Shown here: piece after piece, positions 56,024 to 64,000 of the stretch
Numbering within the stretch: the first letter of the stretch is position 1
Layout: the number at the start of each line of letters is the position of its first letter
DNA from: Williamsia sterculiae
GTDB lineage: Bacteria > Actinomycetota > Actinomycetes > Mycobacteriales > Mycobacteriaceae
Assembly (NCBI RefSeq): GCF_900156495.1
Contig: NZ_FTNT01000001.1
Location: 124,001 to 188,000 of the forward strand
DNA length: 64,000 bases
Direction of reading: 5' to 3'
Program-made: the position numbers and the translations under genes
Notes under the pieces: generated by a model
What the model was told of the DNA's origin: nothing
Seen by the model: the letters and a program-made list of their open reading frames with translations, nothing else
The model's database searches: none

Positions 56024-57486
56024 ATGGCGCACATTCGTACGCGAACAACGCAAGGGCAGCATCGCAACGGCAGGGCCGTGACCCACTACGAGGTGCGCTG
56101 GCGCGAGGACGTGCGAGACGAGCGCGGATTGCCGATAGCGGTTGACCCGAATCGCCCCGGTGGTCGCAAGACGCAGCGCACGATGCAGAAGTCGTTCCAC
56201 GACAGGGATGACGCCGAGCGCTTCCGGGATCAGCTCAACAGCGAACGACACGCACCGGGTGGCATCGTCGTTCCGCGAGACAAGCTGTTCGCTCACGCTG
56301 CGGAAGCCTGGCTCGCCAGTCGCACCGACTTGAAGGACCGCACCCGCGCGGAGTACACGAACCTACTCAGCCCTAAGGCTCGCGCCCACCGCGACGGAGA
56401 CGGAAATAGCACCGCGCACTTGTCGATCATCGCGACGTTCGGCGGCACGGCGGTCACCGCGATCACTCGCCAGCAGATAGCCGAATGGGTGCAGGCGCTC
56501 ACCACAGCAGGGAAGAAGCCCAGCACCGTGCGGCACGCCTACTTCGTCGTGAAGATGGTGCTGGAGCAAGCCGTGGTGGACGGGCTCCTGCGCGACAATC
56601 CGGCCGATCACGTCAAGCTGCCGAGCGAGCGCACCGCCACCAGCGGGACTCCAGGCGTCGTCGACGACCCCGATATGTTCTTGTCGGCTGACCAGGTGGC
56701 GGCGCTTGTCGCGACCACGCCTTGGCCGTTCAACGTGCTGGTGCACACCGCCGCGTGGACGGGCCTACGTGCTGCAGAGCTGGGCGGGTTGCAGGTGGGC
56801 GATGTGCAGCTGCCCATAGGCCAGATCAACCCCAACGCGCGTCCCGCGCCGGGTCTGTTGCGGGTGGAGCGGACCTTGAGCCCCTCGGGCGGATACGACA
56901 CCCCAAAGAACCGCGGGAGCCGACGGCGAGTGCCCCTGACGCCGGCGACCGTGGACGTGCTGCGCGACTACCTGGCCGAACATCCATGCGCTGACGATGT
57001 CACCGCACCCCTGTTCCCGGCGTTCGGCTTACGAGCCGAGCGACCTACCGGCGTTGCCGTCGATCCCAGCCGCACTACGCCGAGCCACCCGGCGCGAAGG
57101 CTTGGCGCAACGCTGACGCGCTGTCCGCGCTCACCGTGGACGAGGCCGAGCAGCGCCTAGGCCTGGACTGGTCCAACCCGGTTCGACACCAGAACTTCTA
57201 CAAGGCGGTGTTCCGCCCGTCGGTGCTGCGAGCCAATCGGCAGGCCCGAAGGCGAGCGCTGCCGCCCGCACTGAAGTTTCACGCTCTCCGCCACACGTAC
57301 GCCAGCCTTTGCGTCGCGGCAGGCATCCCGCCGTTGGAGATCGCCCGCTTCATGGGCCACGCCAAAGTCACCACGACGCTCAGCGTCTACGCGCACCTGT
57401 TTGAGGACGACCACACCGACGCAATGTTCGCACTTGAGGCGATGAGTAAGGTCAGCGGCGAGAACATAATTGCGCTACGGGGCTAA
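56024..57486 (+). pseudogene. Tyrosine integrase (second copy), one frameshift
   Basis: From ATG 56024 (MAHIRTRTTQGQHRNG) the arm-binding, core-binding (TRQQIAEWVQALTTAG) and catalytic N-half with TGLRAAELGGL (catalytic Arg) read in one frame to near 57050. The rest reads in another frame: HYAEPPGAKAWRNADAL, then FHALRHTYASL, FMGHAKVTTTLSVYAHLF with the His-x2-Arg, His and Tyr nucleophile. All catalytic residues exist but are split by a single indel around 57040-57060. Its stop overlaps that of the opposing gene. Confidence 0.82.
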
Positions 57487-58673
57487 CTTGGAACTTCGTC
57501 AGAGCGTGAAATCAGTTCCTTGCCCCTACCTTGGCTGTCCGTGATTCGTAGACTCTTGACGTCCACGATCCAATACTTCGAGTTGATCCGTTCCTGCGTA
57601 CCGACCACCCGCACGAGGCTCCCTGCCTTGTGGGATTCGACTGCGTCGTCGTAGTTATCGGTTAACGAAATCAGCACTTGTTCGACATCGCTGCCGGAAA
57701 GCACTCGAACCTCGACGACACCCGCCTCGCCGGGGGTTGCGCGGTGTAGGTCCGTAACTGCGCCGTCAATTGTCACTTGCTTCTTCGTGTCTAGCTCTTG
57801 AAGTCGATTAACAGCGGCCTTGAGCGCCGGAGCATGCTGGGCTTCGAACACAATTCGGCTTGCCGCGGACGGGCCAACTTTTGATGTATCACGGGACATC
57901 TGCGTACTCCACGAGATCACTGTCTCGGACGCGGGTGAGTTGCCTAGAACCCGCCGCATCCCCTTTACTAGGTCAAGTGATACGCCCGAGGTGACAGTCT
58001 CATCGAATACCGCGCCGTTCAGGTGGCGCACATACTCGGACGAAGCAAATTGTAGTGCTTCGAGTCCGCCGTTGAATGTCTCCACAACTTGGCGGCCGGT
58101 CGGCGCAATAAGGTCATCGTAGGACTGCCCATCTTTTCGTACTGGCAGCGGGTTCGTTGGCGATATTGCGGTGATAACAAAGCTACCGATCTTTGTCTGC
58201 CCCATGCGAAGTTGAGACATAAATTCCGTCGCCACGCGGCGGTGAGAGCGACCGAAGTGACGCTGCTGGGTCTCAGCGGACTTCGCTGCAGCTGAAAGGA
58301 CCTGTCTGAATCCGACGATCTGGTTCTCTGCGGATCGCCAGGGTATTGACCCGCCAACAGTGGGCTCATCTTTTCGATTTATAAGCTCGTCTACGCCAGG
58401 CAGAATCAGTTGGAGGATTAATGTGTCGGCTTGTTGTGGATAAACAGATGCGATGCGGCTAAGTGCTTCCCAGGCGCGCTGGATGTAGTCGTCGTAGTCT
58501 CGGCGAAGGGGGACCACGACGCTCTCTGTCCTGGACTCCGAGTCGAGAAGCCATTGAGAGGAGATATTCTCGATACCGCCGCTGCGTCGCCAGCCGAGGG
58601 AACGAAGCACCGACTCTATCGTCTGAGGGTAAATTCTCTCGATTTCCGCGGCGTCAAGCCTGATTTCACTCAA
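57483..58673 (-). CDS. 396-residue protein of unknown function, partner of the DUF4365-like gene
   Basis: Starts at TTG 58673 overlapping the upstream gene's TGA (TTGA), so the pair is translationally coupled. I do not recognise the family. The N-terminal ~270 residues are mixed alpha/beta with no clear motif (WRRSGGIENISSQWLL, RRDYDDYIQRAWEALSR). The C-terminal ~85 residues (VTIDGAVTDLH ... VVEVRVLSG ... GSLVRVVGTQERI ... YWIVDVKSLRI) have the strand pattern of an OB fold, which would suggest nucleic-acid binding. No signal or membrane segment. Composition is island-like. Confidence 0.7.
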   Translation of the reverse strand: MSEIRLDAAEIERIYPQTIESVLRSLGWRRSGGIENISSQWLLDSESRTESVVVPLRRDYDDYIQRAWEALSRIASVYPQQADTLILQLILPGVDELINRKDEPTVGGSIPWRSAENQIVGFRQVLSAAAKSAETQQRHFGRSHRRVATEFMSQLRMGQTKIGSFVITAISPTNPLPVRKDGQSYDDLIAPTGRQVVETFNGGLEALQFASSEYVRHLNGAVFDETVTSGVSLDLVKGMRRVLGNSPASETVISWSTQMSRDTSKVGPSAASRIVFEAQHAPALKAAVNRLQELDTKKQVTIDGAVTDLHRATPGEAGVVEVRVLSGSDVEQVLISLTDNYDDAVESHKAGSLVRVVGTQERINSKYWIVDVKSLRITDSQGRGKELISRSDEVPS

Positions 58674-59272
58674 GGGTGACCACCATCCCCGATAAGATGT
58701 AGCAGTCGACAGAGCTCTAGAGGGTCGACCCGCTGTTTATATGGGATGCGGACGGTAGTGCTTGTTACGCCGGTCGGTGCGCGGCCATATAGATTTATCC
58801 AGTACATCGAATGTCGGAGTATTGTCCACTTATCTAAGCATTTCACCCAACTATCAACAGATTCTGGAGCGATCAGCACAAAAACAAGGCGCGGATTATG
58901 AATCTTGGTAGAGGAGAAGGCTTTGAACAACGCATTGTCAATCTTGAAGCCAAAATCACCATCATTTTGCGGGCGGACTGTATGAGTGGCTTTCAGTTGA
59001 ACGTCGATCTTTGCTTCTTCATAAGTCGTGTGCGCCTCAGATTTGAGCGCAAACGTCCAATCAGTTTTGTGGAAATCTGGTTGTGGCGGCGACAGTGTGC
59101 ATCCGGATGCGGCTGCAAGCGCGTGGAGAATCCCCTGCTGAAGAACTTCTCGGGCGTTGTAGAGCTCAATATTTCCGCGCGTGGTGCTAAGCAACCCGTG
59201 GGACGTCACTGCACCTCCGATAATCACGGCCGAGATCAAGATCACCAACAGTACCGCTGCGTCCATAGACAC
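58670..59272 (-). CDS. DUF4365-like protein with N-terminal membrane anchor
   Basis: 200 residues from GTG 59272 (ATG 59266 alternative). A hydrophobic helix (AAVLLVILISAVIIGG) precedes a domain matching DUF4365, a PD-(D/E)XK-nuclease-like fold: TDWTF (metal Asp), IDVQLKATHT (QxK core), IDNALFKAF, PRLVFVLIAPE, SMYWINLYG and TVRIPYKQRV. Such domains occur in defence loci. If translation began further in (for example at an internal TTG), the anchor would be lost; start is uncertain because no ribosome binding site is clear. Confidence 0.7.
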   Translation of the reverse strand: MSMDAAVLLVILISAVIIGGAVTSHGLLSTTRGNIELYNAREVLQQGILHALAAASGCTLSPPQPDFHKTDWTFALKSEAHTTYEEAKIDVQLKATHTVRPQNDGDFGFKIDNALFKAFSSTKIHNPRLVFVLIAPESVDSWVKCLDKWTILRHSMYWINLYGRAPTGVTSTTVRIPYKQRVDPLELCRLLHLIGDGGHP

Positions 59273-59391
59273 ACACTCGCACCAGCATCCGACAGATTCG
59301 GAATGTCACCCGCCGGAGTGTGTGGGGAGTGTGTGACGGCTACAGCGAGGGGCGCGAAGCCGAAGTAAGACCGCTCTACCTGCGGTGATGC

Positions 59392-59465
59392 TGGAGCCGA
59401 TGACGGGAATCGAACCCGCGTATTCAGCTTGGGAAGCTGATGTTCTGCCATTGAACTACATCGGC
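59392..59465 (-). tRNA. tRNA-Gly (anticodon CCC)
   Basis: 74 bases including the encoded CCA (59392-59394). Acceptor GCCGATG/CATCGGC pairs fully. The anticodon arm has loop TTCCCAA, and the T arm reads GCGGGTTCGATTCCCGT. Its 3' end faces the island and is the usual attachment point for tyrosine integrases. Confidence 0.95.
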
Positions 59466-59657
59466 GTGCGAGGCGTACTCGCGAGCGACAGCTTAGCAAA
59501 CCCTCGGGTGACGACGGTCCGCGCGGCGACGTCGTGCTGGATGCGCACCAGTTCGGCGGATACGTACCCTCTGCTGCAGATGCGCACGCGGGAAACTGCT
59601 GCGGATCCGGCGGACGCACGCGGCACCGGACAACCCACCACCCGTTAACCTCGTCCT

Positions 59658-60227
59658 GTGCTGCTATCCGATCGGGACATCCGTGCCGCGCTCGAGTCCG
59701 GTCGACTCGGGATCGAACCCTACGATGCGACGCTGGTCCAGCCGTCGAGTGTGGATGTCCGGCTCGACGGGTTGTTCCGGGTGTTCAACAACACCCGGTA
59801 CACGCACATCGACCCCGCGCAGCGGCAGGACGAGCTGACATCGCTGGTCGAGCCGGCCGACGGCGAACCGTTCGTGCTGCACCCCGGGGAGTTCGTGCTC
59901 GGTTCCACTCTCGAGGTGTGCACTCTGCCCGACGATCTGGCCGGGCGCTTGGAGGGCAAGTCGTCGTTGGGGCGACTCGGGTTGCTCACGCATTCGACGG
60001 CGGGATTCATCGACCCCGGGTTCAGCGGGCACATCACTCTCGAACTGTCGAACGTCGCGAATCTGCCGATCACCTTGTGGCCCGGTATGAAGATCGGCCA
60101 GCTCTGCCTGTTCCGGCTGTCATCTCCGGCCGAGAACCCTTACGGCAGTAGCAATGTCGGTTCCAAGTATCAGGGGCAGCGCGGACCGACACCGTCCAAG
60201 GCCTACCTGAACTTCCAGTCGCGCTGA
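59658..60227 (+). CDS. dcd: dCTP deaminase
   Basis: 189 residues from GTG 59658. It deaminates dCTP (possibly on to dUMP) for thymidylate synthesis. Seen: [58 protein letters not shown] with the catalytic Glu, and the terminal [14 protein letters not shown]. It is adjacent to the glycine tRNA, as recalled for mycobacteria. Confidence 0.95.
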   Translation: MLLSDRDIRAALESGRLGIEPYDATLVQPSSVDVRLDGLFRVFNNTRYTHIDPAQRQDELTSLVEPADGEPFVLHPGEFVLGSTLEVCTLPDDLAGRLEGKSSLGRLGLLTHSTAGFIDPGFSGHITLELSNVANLPITLWPGMKIGQLCLFRLSSPAENPYGSSNVGSKYQGQRGPTPSKAYLNFQSR

Positions 60228-60237
60228 GTACGGCCGC

Positions 60238-60813
60238 TCACGACGGTCCTGGGGCGACACCTCTCTCGATGAGGTCGAGCACGCTCTCGTAGACGAGTTC
60301 GGAGTCGAACATGCCGGGTGGCCCCGCCTGATCCAGTTCGAGGCTGACCGCGCCGTGGACCGTGGACCAGATCTGCATGGTCTGCAGCGGGATGTCGTCG
60401 TCGCGAATGACACCTGCGGCGTGTCCGTACTCGACCAGGTCGCTGAGCGCGGTGAACGCCGCGTATGCGGCCTCCTCGTTCACCTCGCATTGCCCGGAGA
60501 ACATCAATCGGTAGAGCGGAGGATTCTGCAACGCGAAACGACGGTATCGCCGTCCACCTTCGCGTAGTCGTTGTCGCGCGTCCTGTATCCCGATGTCACG
60601 CATGAGTGCCCGCAGTTGGACGTAGCCGTCGTCGGCGATCGCCTCGATCAACCCGTCTTTGCTCTCGAAATGGTTGTAGACGCCCATCGGCGCCACGCCG
60701 GCCTCGGTCGCGACCGTTCGCACGGTCACGCCACGCACACCGTCACGGGCCAGGACCTCCTGGGCCGCGGCCAGCAGCGCGGACCGGACCTCGGTTGCCG
60801 GAGTTCTTCGCAT
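60238..60813 (-). CDS. TetR-family repressor of the adjacent efflux pump
   Basis: About 191 residues from ATG 60813 (GTG 60819 and 60816 are alternatives). The N-terminal HTH is LAAAQEVLARDGVRGVTVRT and VAPMGVYNHFESKDGLIEA, and a TetR_C-type helical ligand domain follows. It is divergent from the MFS pump, with two operator dyads between, the classic repressor/pump layout. Confidence 0.9.
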   Translation of the reverse strand: MRRTPATEVRSALLAAAQEVLARDGVRGVTVRTVATEAGVAPMGVYNHFESKDGLIEAIADDGYVQLRALMRDIGIQDARQRLREGGRRYRRFALQNPPLYRLMFSGQCEVNEEAAYAAFTALSDLVEYGHAAGVIRDDDIPLQTMQIWSTVHGAVSLELDQAGPPGMFDSELVYESVLDLIERGVAPGPS

Positions 60814-60821
60814 CACCACTC

Positions 60822-60827
60822 TTGACA
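60822..60827 (+). promoter_or_regulatory. -35 element of the efflux-pump promoter
   Basis: A perfect TTGACA. The matching -10 would lie inside or next to operator 1 (around 60845-60850, TTCTTCT region); it is poor, so the pairing is tentative. Confidence 0.35.
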
Positions 60828-60834
60828 GGGTACT

Positions 60835-60847
60835 AGAACAATGTTCT
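60835..60847. promoter_or_regulatory. TetR operator 1
   Basis: AGAACAATGTTCT, a perfect 13-bp palindrome in the tetR/pump intergenic region. Confidence 0.65.
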
Positions 60848-60854
60848 TCTGAAG

Positions 60855-60869
60855 TAGAACAATGTCCTA
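60855..60869. promoter_or_regulatory. TetR operator 2
   Basis: TAGAACAATGTCCTA, a palindrome with one mismatch, sharing GAACAATGT with operator 1. Centres are 21 bp apart, two helical turns. Confidence 0.6.
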
Positions 60870-60899
60870 CAACGTCGCCCAGTGTTCAGAGGAGCCGTC

Positions 60900-62510
60900 A
60901 TGATCTCCACCTCGATCCGCACGAGGGAAGTACACCGGTGGTGGGCGCTCGCGGCGCTCTGCCTGGCCGAATTGTTGGTGATGATCGACAACACGATCGT
61001 CAACGTCGCGCTGCCCACCATCAGTCGCGATCTGAGCGCCGGAATCTCGGGCTTGCAGTGGGTGGTCGACGCCTACACGCTGGTTTTCGCCGGGCTGCTG
61101 CTGACCGGCGGTTACATCGGCGATCGGTTCGGGCGCCGGCGCGCGCTGGTGGTCGGGATCGTCGGCTTCGCCTCGGTGTCGGTGGTGGCGGCCACGTCGA
61201 CCGGGTTGAGTGCGCTCATCGCCGCGCGGGCAGGGCTTGGCGTGTTCGCCGCGCTCGTTTTCCCGGCGACGCTCGCGCTGGTGACCCACATCTTCACCGA
61301 TCCGCGGGGCCGCGCGGCCGCGGTGGGGATCTGGTCGGCGACGGCGGGTGTCGCGGTGGCCATCGGGCCGGTGCTCGGCGGCTGGTTGCTCGAGCACTAC
61401 TCCTGGTCGTCCGTCTTCTGGATCAACGTGCCCATCGGTGTGGGGGTCATGGCCATCGTGCTGCTGGTGGTGCCCAGCCCGACTCCGGAGCAGGTCGGCA
61501 AGCTCGACGTGTTGGGGGTGCTGCTGTCGATCGTCGGTCTGTCGCTGTTGACGTATTCGGTGATCGAGGGGCCGCATCACGGGTGGGGCGACTACCGGAC
61601 CGTCGGTGGGCTGATCCTCTCGCTGGTGGTCCTGGGACTGTTCGTCCGCCGCGAGGCCCGCATCGAATTCCCGATCTTGGACGTCACGCTCTTCATGAAC
61701 CGGCGTTTCGCCGCAGCGTCGGGAATGATCGCGGTCGCGTTCTTCGCGCTGATGGGCTTCATCTTCCTGATCACACAATATTTCCAGGCGGTTCAGGGGT
61801 ACGGGGCGTTGGAGGCAGGCCTGCGCACGCTGCCGTTCGCCGTGGTCATGGCCGCACTGTCGCCGGTGGCGATGGTGGTGGCGAAGACATTCGGTGCGGG
61901 GCGAGTGGCCGCGGTCGGCTCGGCGCTGATGACCGCCGGGTTCGCGGTGGTCGAGTTCTCCACCCGGGAGTCGTCGTACTGGGGACTCATCGTCTGGTCG
62001 ATGAGCCTGATGGCCGCCGGTCTGGCGATGATCGCCGGACCCTGCACGCAGATCATCATGGACTCGTTGACCCCCGCACAGGCGGGTGCGGGGTCGGCGG
62101 TCAACGACACGACCCGTGAACTCGGCGGCACGTTGGGGGTGGCCGTGCTCGGATCCATCCTGACATCGGCCTATACGGCCGCGGTGGCCGGCAAGCTGGC
62201 CGATGTACCGATGCCCGCCGACGCGAAGAACGCGGCGACGGAGTCGGTGATGGCCGGGGTCGAGGTGGCGGCACGGGCACCGGAAACCATGCGCGGCGCG
62301 CTGACCACCGCGATTCAAGACACCTTTGTCACCGGACTGCACAACGCGGTGTACGCGGCGATCTCGATCACGGCCCTGGGTGCGGTGATTGGCTGGTTCA
62401 TGTTGCGGGATAAAGGTGTCGAGTCGCCGAACGGCACTCACGACAGCGCCGCGGTGGAGGGTGACTCCGACGGCGCGCTGTCGGACGCCGAGGTGGTGGG
62501 CCGGAGCTGA
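60900..62510 (+). CDS. MFS multidrug efflux transporter, DHA2 (14-helix) family
   Basis: About 536 residues from ATG 60900 with GAGGAG 5 nt upstream. Fourteen helices; TM1 with AELLVMIDNTIVNVALPTI (acidic motif D1), motif A GGYIGDRFGRRRA, and motif C AIGPVLGGWLLE. It is an EmrB/QacA-like proton-coupled exporter under control of the divergent TetR gene. Confidence 0.9.
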   Translation: MISTSIRTREVHRWWALAALCLAELLVMIDNTIVNVALPTISRDLSAGISGLQWVVDAYTLVFAGLLLTGGYIGDRFGRRRALVVGIVGFASVSVVAATSTGLSALIAARAGLGVFAALVFPATLALVTHIFTDPRGRAAAVGIWSATAGVAVAIGPVLGGWLLEHYSWSSVFWINVPIGVGVMAIVLLVVPSPTPEQVGKLDVLGVLLSIVGLSLLTYSVIEGPHHGWGDYRTVGGLILSLVVLGLFVRREARIEFPILDVTLFMNRRFAAASGMIAVAFFALMGFIFLITQYFQAVQGYGALEAGLRTLPFAVVMAALSPVAMVVAKTFGAGRVAAVGSALMTAGFAVVEFSTRESSYWGLIVWSMSLMAAGLAMIAGPCTQIIMDSLTPAQAGAGSAVNDTTRELGGTLGVAVLGSILTSAYTAAVAGKLADVPMPADAKNAATESVMAGVEVAARAPETMRGALTTAIQDTFVTGLHNAVYAAISITALGAVIGWFMLRDKGVESPNGTHDSAAVEGDSDGALSDAEVVGRS

Positions 62511-62737
62511 GGGCTCGGGGATGTCGATGTGCCGGCCTCTGGGGTCGTCACATCGTCGTGCCAGGTGGCGTTTTGTGGGGTTTGCCGTAAGTGGTTACCT
62601 ACGAACTCACTGTGAGGTTTTTGTGAAAATGGTGCAGCCTATTATGCGAATGTGCAATACACTCTTCGCCCCGTAGTATGGCCTGGGGGGAGTCAAACGC
62701 CGCAACCTGACAGCGGCCAAATCGGAGGGGATTTCGC
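62511..62737. promoter_or_regulatory. AT-rich leader region of the GT4 gene with palindrome
   Basis: CTCACTGTGAG (62606-62616) is a perfect 11-bp palindrome, followed by TATTAT (62640-62645) and TAGTAT (62674-62679) as possible -10 hexamers. No good -35 is placed. The palindrome could be an operator. Confidence 0.35.
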
Positions 62738-63781
62738 GTGCCGACAGTGCACATCAACGGCAAGTGGCTCAGACAGCCGTTCACCGGAGTGCAACGATAT
62801 TCAGATGAAATCGCGAAGAACTTGACGAACGCACAGGGGTTCCGCTTCGTCCTGCACGTTCCGAAGGGTGCTAGCGCTCCTGAGTGGGCAGACAAGGCGA
62901 CGATGACCACACGCGTCGCACCCGTGAGCGGACTACTTTTCGAGCAGTTCTATTTGCCGGTGGTCTCGCGTGGTGGGCTGCTGCTGACCTTCGGAGGCAC
63001 GGCACCACTGATCAAACGACGACAGCTGGTGACGTTTCATGACGCGACACCCTTCAGATTTCCCGCAACGTACACCAAGCTATTTGTTGCGTTCTACTTT
63101 GTCGCCTACTTCATCCTGTCGCGCACGGCACTCATCGTGATGACGGTCTCGGAATTCAGCCGAGGTGAGCTTGCCGAGGTGTTGCGTACATCGCCTCGAC
63201 GTTTCATGGTGGTTCCTTGCGCAGCTAATGGGTTGTCGGAGATCGAGCCGAACAAGCCCGACCTCGAGTGGCGGACGGGGAGCTACCTCGTGGTTGGAAC
63301 GTACGCACTGCACAAGAACCTTGTCGGTCCGGTCCGCGCGTTGTCGGACTCTGGCCGGACTGCTGTCGTCGTGGGAGCAGCCGCTGATGATCGCGTCTAT
63401 TCCTCCGTGTCCGCCACGTTCGGCCCAGGAGTGACCATTGCCAAACGACTGACTGACGCGGAACTTGCATGGCTGTATCGAAACGCCCGCGCCCTGGTCT
63501 TCCCGTCGCTGTACGAGGGTTTCGGTCTCCCCGTGCTGGAGGCGCAGACCATGCGTTGCCCGGTTGTCGCCTCGACAGCGGCGTCCATTCCCGAGGTAGC
63601 AGGTGACGGAGCGCTGTACTTTGAACCCGAGGCGCCTGAAGACTTGCTCAAGCAGCTCGATGAACTCGAGTCTTCAGACTCTGTCGTGGACGGACTAGTC
63701 GACCGCGCACTCGGCAACGCTGCGCGCTTTTCATGGGAGACTTCTGCTGAACGCATTGTCGAGTGGCTCCATGCGCAATAG
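62738..63781 (+). CDS. GT4-family glycosyltransferase
   Basis: 347 residues from GTG 62738 behind GGAGGGG. GT-B fold: N-terminal FTGVQRYSDEIAKNL acceptor region, VTFHDATPFRFP, VSEFSRGEL, and the nucleotide-sugar site YLVVGTYALHKNL with the E-x7-E motif EGFGLPVLE. The pattern fits mannosyl-/rhamnosyl-type transferases of exopolysaccharide clusters. The next gene overlaps its end by 11 nt, so an operon runs on past the window. Confidence 0.88.
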   Translation: MPTVHINGKWLRQPFTGVQRYSDEIAKNLTNAQGFRFVLHVPKGASAPEWADKATMTTRVAPVSGLLFEQFYLPVVSRGGLLLTFGGTAPLIKRRQLVTFHDATPFRFPATYTKLFVAFYFVAYFILSRTALIVMTVSEFSRGELAEVLRTSPRRFMVVPCAANGLSEIEPNKPDLEWRTGSYLVVGTYALHKNLVGPVRALSDSGRTAVVVGAAADDRVYSSVSATFGPGVTIAKRLTDAELAWLYRNARALVFPSLYEGFGLPVLEAQTMRCPVVASTAASIPEVAGDGALYFEPEAPEDLLKQLDELESSDSVVDGLVDRALGNAARFSWETSAERIVEWLHAQ

Positions 63782-64000
63782 CCGGCCTTGGCGGTCACAG
63801 CTGACGTCTCTCCTCCTCGCGGTGGTCGGGTTGACCACCGCGTGTGCAGCGAGCACGCCGCCACAAGCGACTCATGCGTCCCCCCTACAGGCTTCCGCTG
63901 ACGCTACGAGAGAACTTCAAACTGACATCGACGCGATGCCGGCGGGTGGAACCTTGAAGCTCGACAACCGGCGCGTGTATTTGCACGCTGGAGTGCTGAA
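63771..64000 (+). CDS. Exported lipoprotein with beta-helix-type N-terminus (5' part)
   Basis: ATG 63771 overlaps the GT4 stop; the frame is open to the window edge (76 residues). Basic n-region, hydrophobic core and lipobox LTTAC. After the linker, LQTDIDAMPAGGTLKLDNRR resembles the opening turn of pectate-lyase-like right-handed beta-helices. It probably acts on the polysaccharide made by this operon. Confidence 0.65.
   Translation, partial: MRNSRPWRSQLTSLLLAVVGLTTACAASTPPQATHASPLQASADATRELQTDIDAMPAGGTLKLDNRRVYLHAGVL

Noticed and set aside
59385-59648. 87-codon plus-strand ORF over the tRNA
   Set aside because: It reads through the antisense of tRNA-Gly; the tRNA explains the sequence.
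60867-62441. 524-codon frame on the minus strand
   Set aside because: Antisense to the DHA2 transporter.
1-64000. CRISPR arrays, rRNA genes, plasmid or chromosome origin
   Set aside because: No regularly spaced repeats, rRNA-like sequence or DnaA-box cluster was seen in reading the window.

Overview
The window comes from a high-GC actinobacterium of the order Mycobacteriales, most like Gordonia or Williamsia. Evidence: two wax-ester/diacylglycerol acyltransferases, a FadE5-type acyl-CoA dehydrogenase, and a PlsB - HAD/PlsC - WS/DGAT run ordered as Rv2482c-Rv2484c of Mycobacterium tuberculosis. A block like Rv0535-Rv0541 (MTA phosphorylase, epimerase, membrane protein, DUF2064 protein), a 13E12-type HNH gene, many GTG starts and dcd beside a glycine tRNA point the same way. 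Genus is an inference from gene order and recalled family knowledge; no search was run.

Layout. 1-12958: end of a siderophore-type N-hydroxylase gene, mtnP, epimerase, a 26-bp inverted repeat between convergent genes, membrane protein, DUF2064 protein, methyltransferase, acyl-CoA dehydrogenase, endonuclease IV, a molybdopterin oxidoreductase/flavin reductase pair, WS/DGAT and an alpha/beta hydrolase. 12963-19150: GMC oxidoreductase with a small partner, an esterase-VOC-LuxR operon and a PAP2 membrane protein. 19158-31408: glgX, DMT exporter, ATP-grasp enzyme, a GntR-MFS-thioesterase operon, YibE/F protein, PAS protein, and a ketoacyl synthase/PHP pair. 31412-36342: a membrane EAL protein, a Gly/Asp-rich membrane protein and an NCS2 purine permease. 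36419-38200: a scar with a frameshifted DUF222-HNH gene and a decayed IS1595-type transposase. 38382-48817: amidase, a translationally coupled triacylglycerol operon, secreted GDPD, MerR regulator and an exported hydrolase.

48840-59392 is a compositionally distinct island ending at the 3' end of tRNA-Gly(CCC). It holds an exported clan-A glycoside hydrolase, a 72-residue phage-tail-type protein and two tailspike-like beta-helix proteins. Behind them lie three broken recombinase genes: a decayed tyrosine integrase, a serine recombinase with a frameshifted C-terminus, and a second tyrosine integrase with one frameshift. Between integrase and tRNA sits a two-gene cassette: a putative membrane-anchored DUF4365-like (PD-(D/E)XK-type) protein and a 396-residue protein of unknown function with an OB-fold-like C-terminus. 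This cassette is the best candidate here for an undescribed, probably defensive, system.

59658-64000: dcd, a divergent TetR/MFS efflux pair with twin operators 21 bp apart, then the start of a probable exopolysaccharide locus (GT4 glycosyltransferase and the first part of an exported beta-helix lipoprotein).
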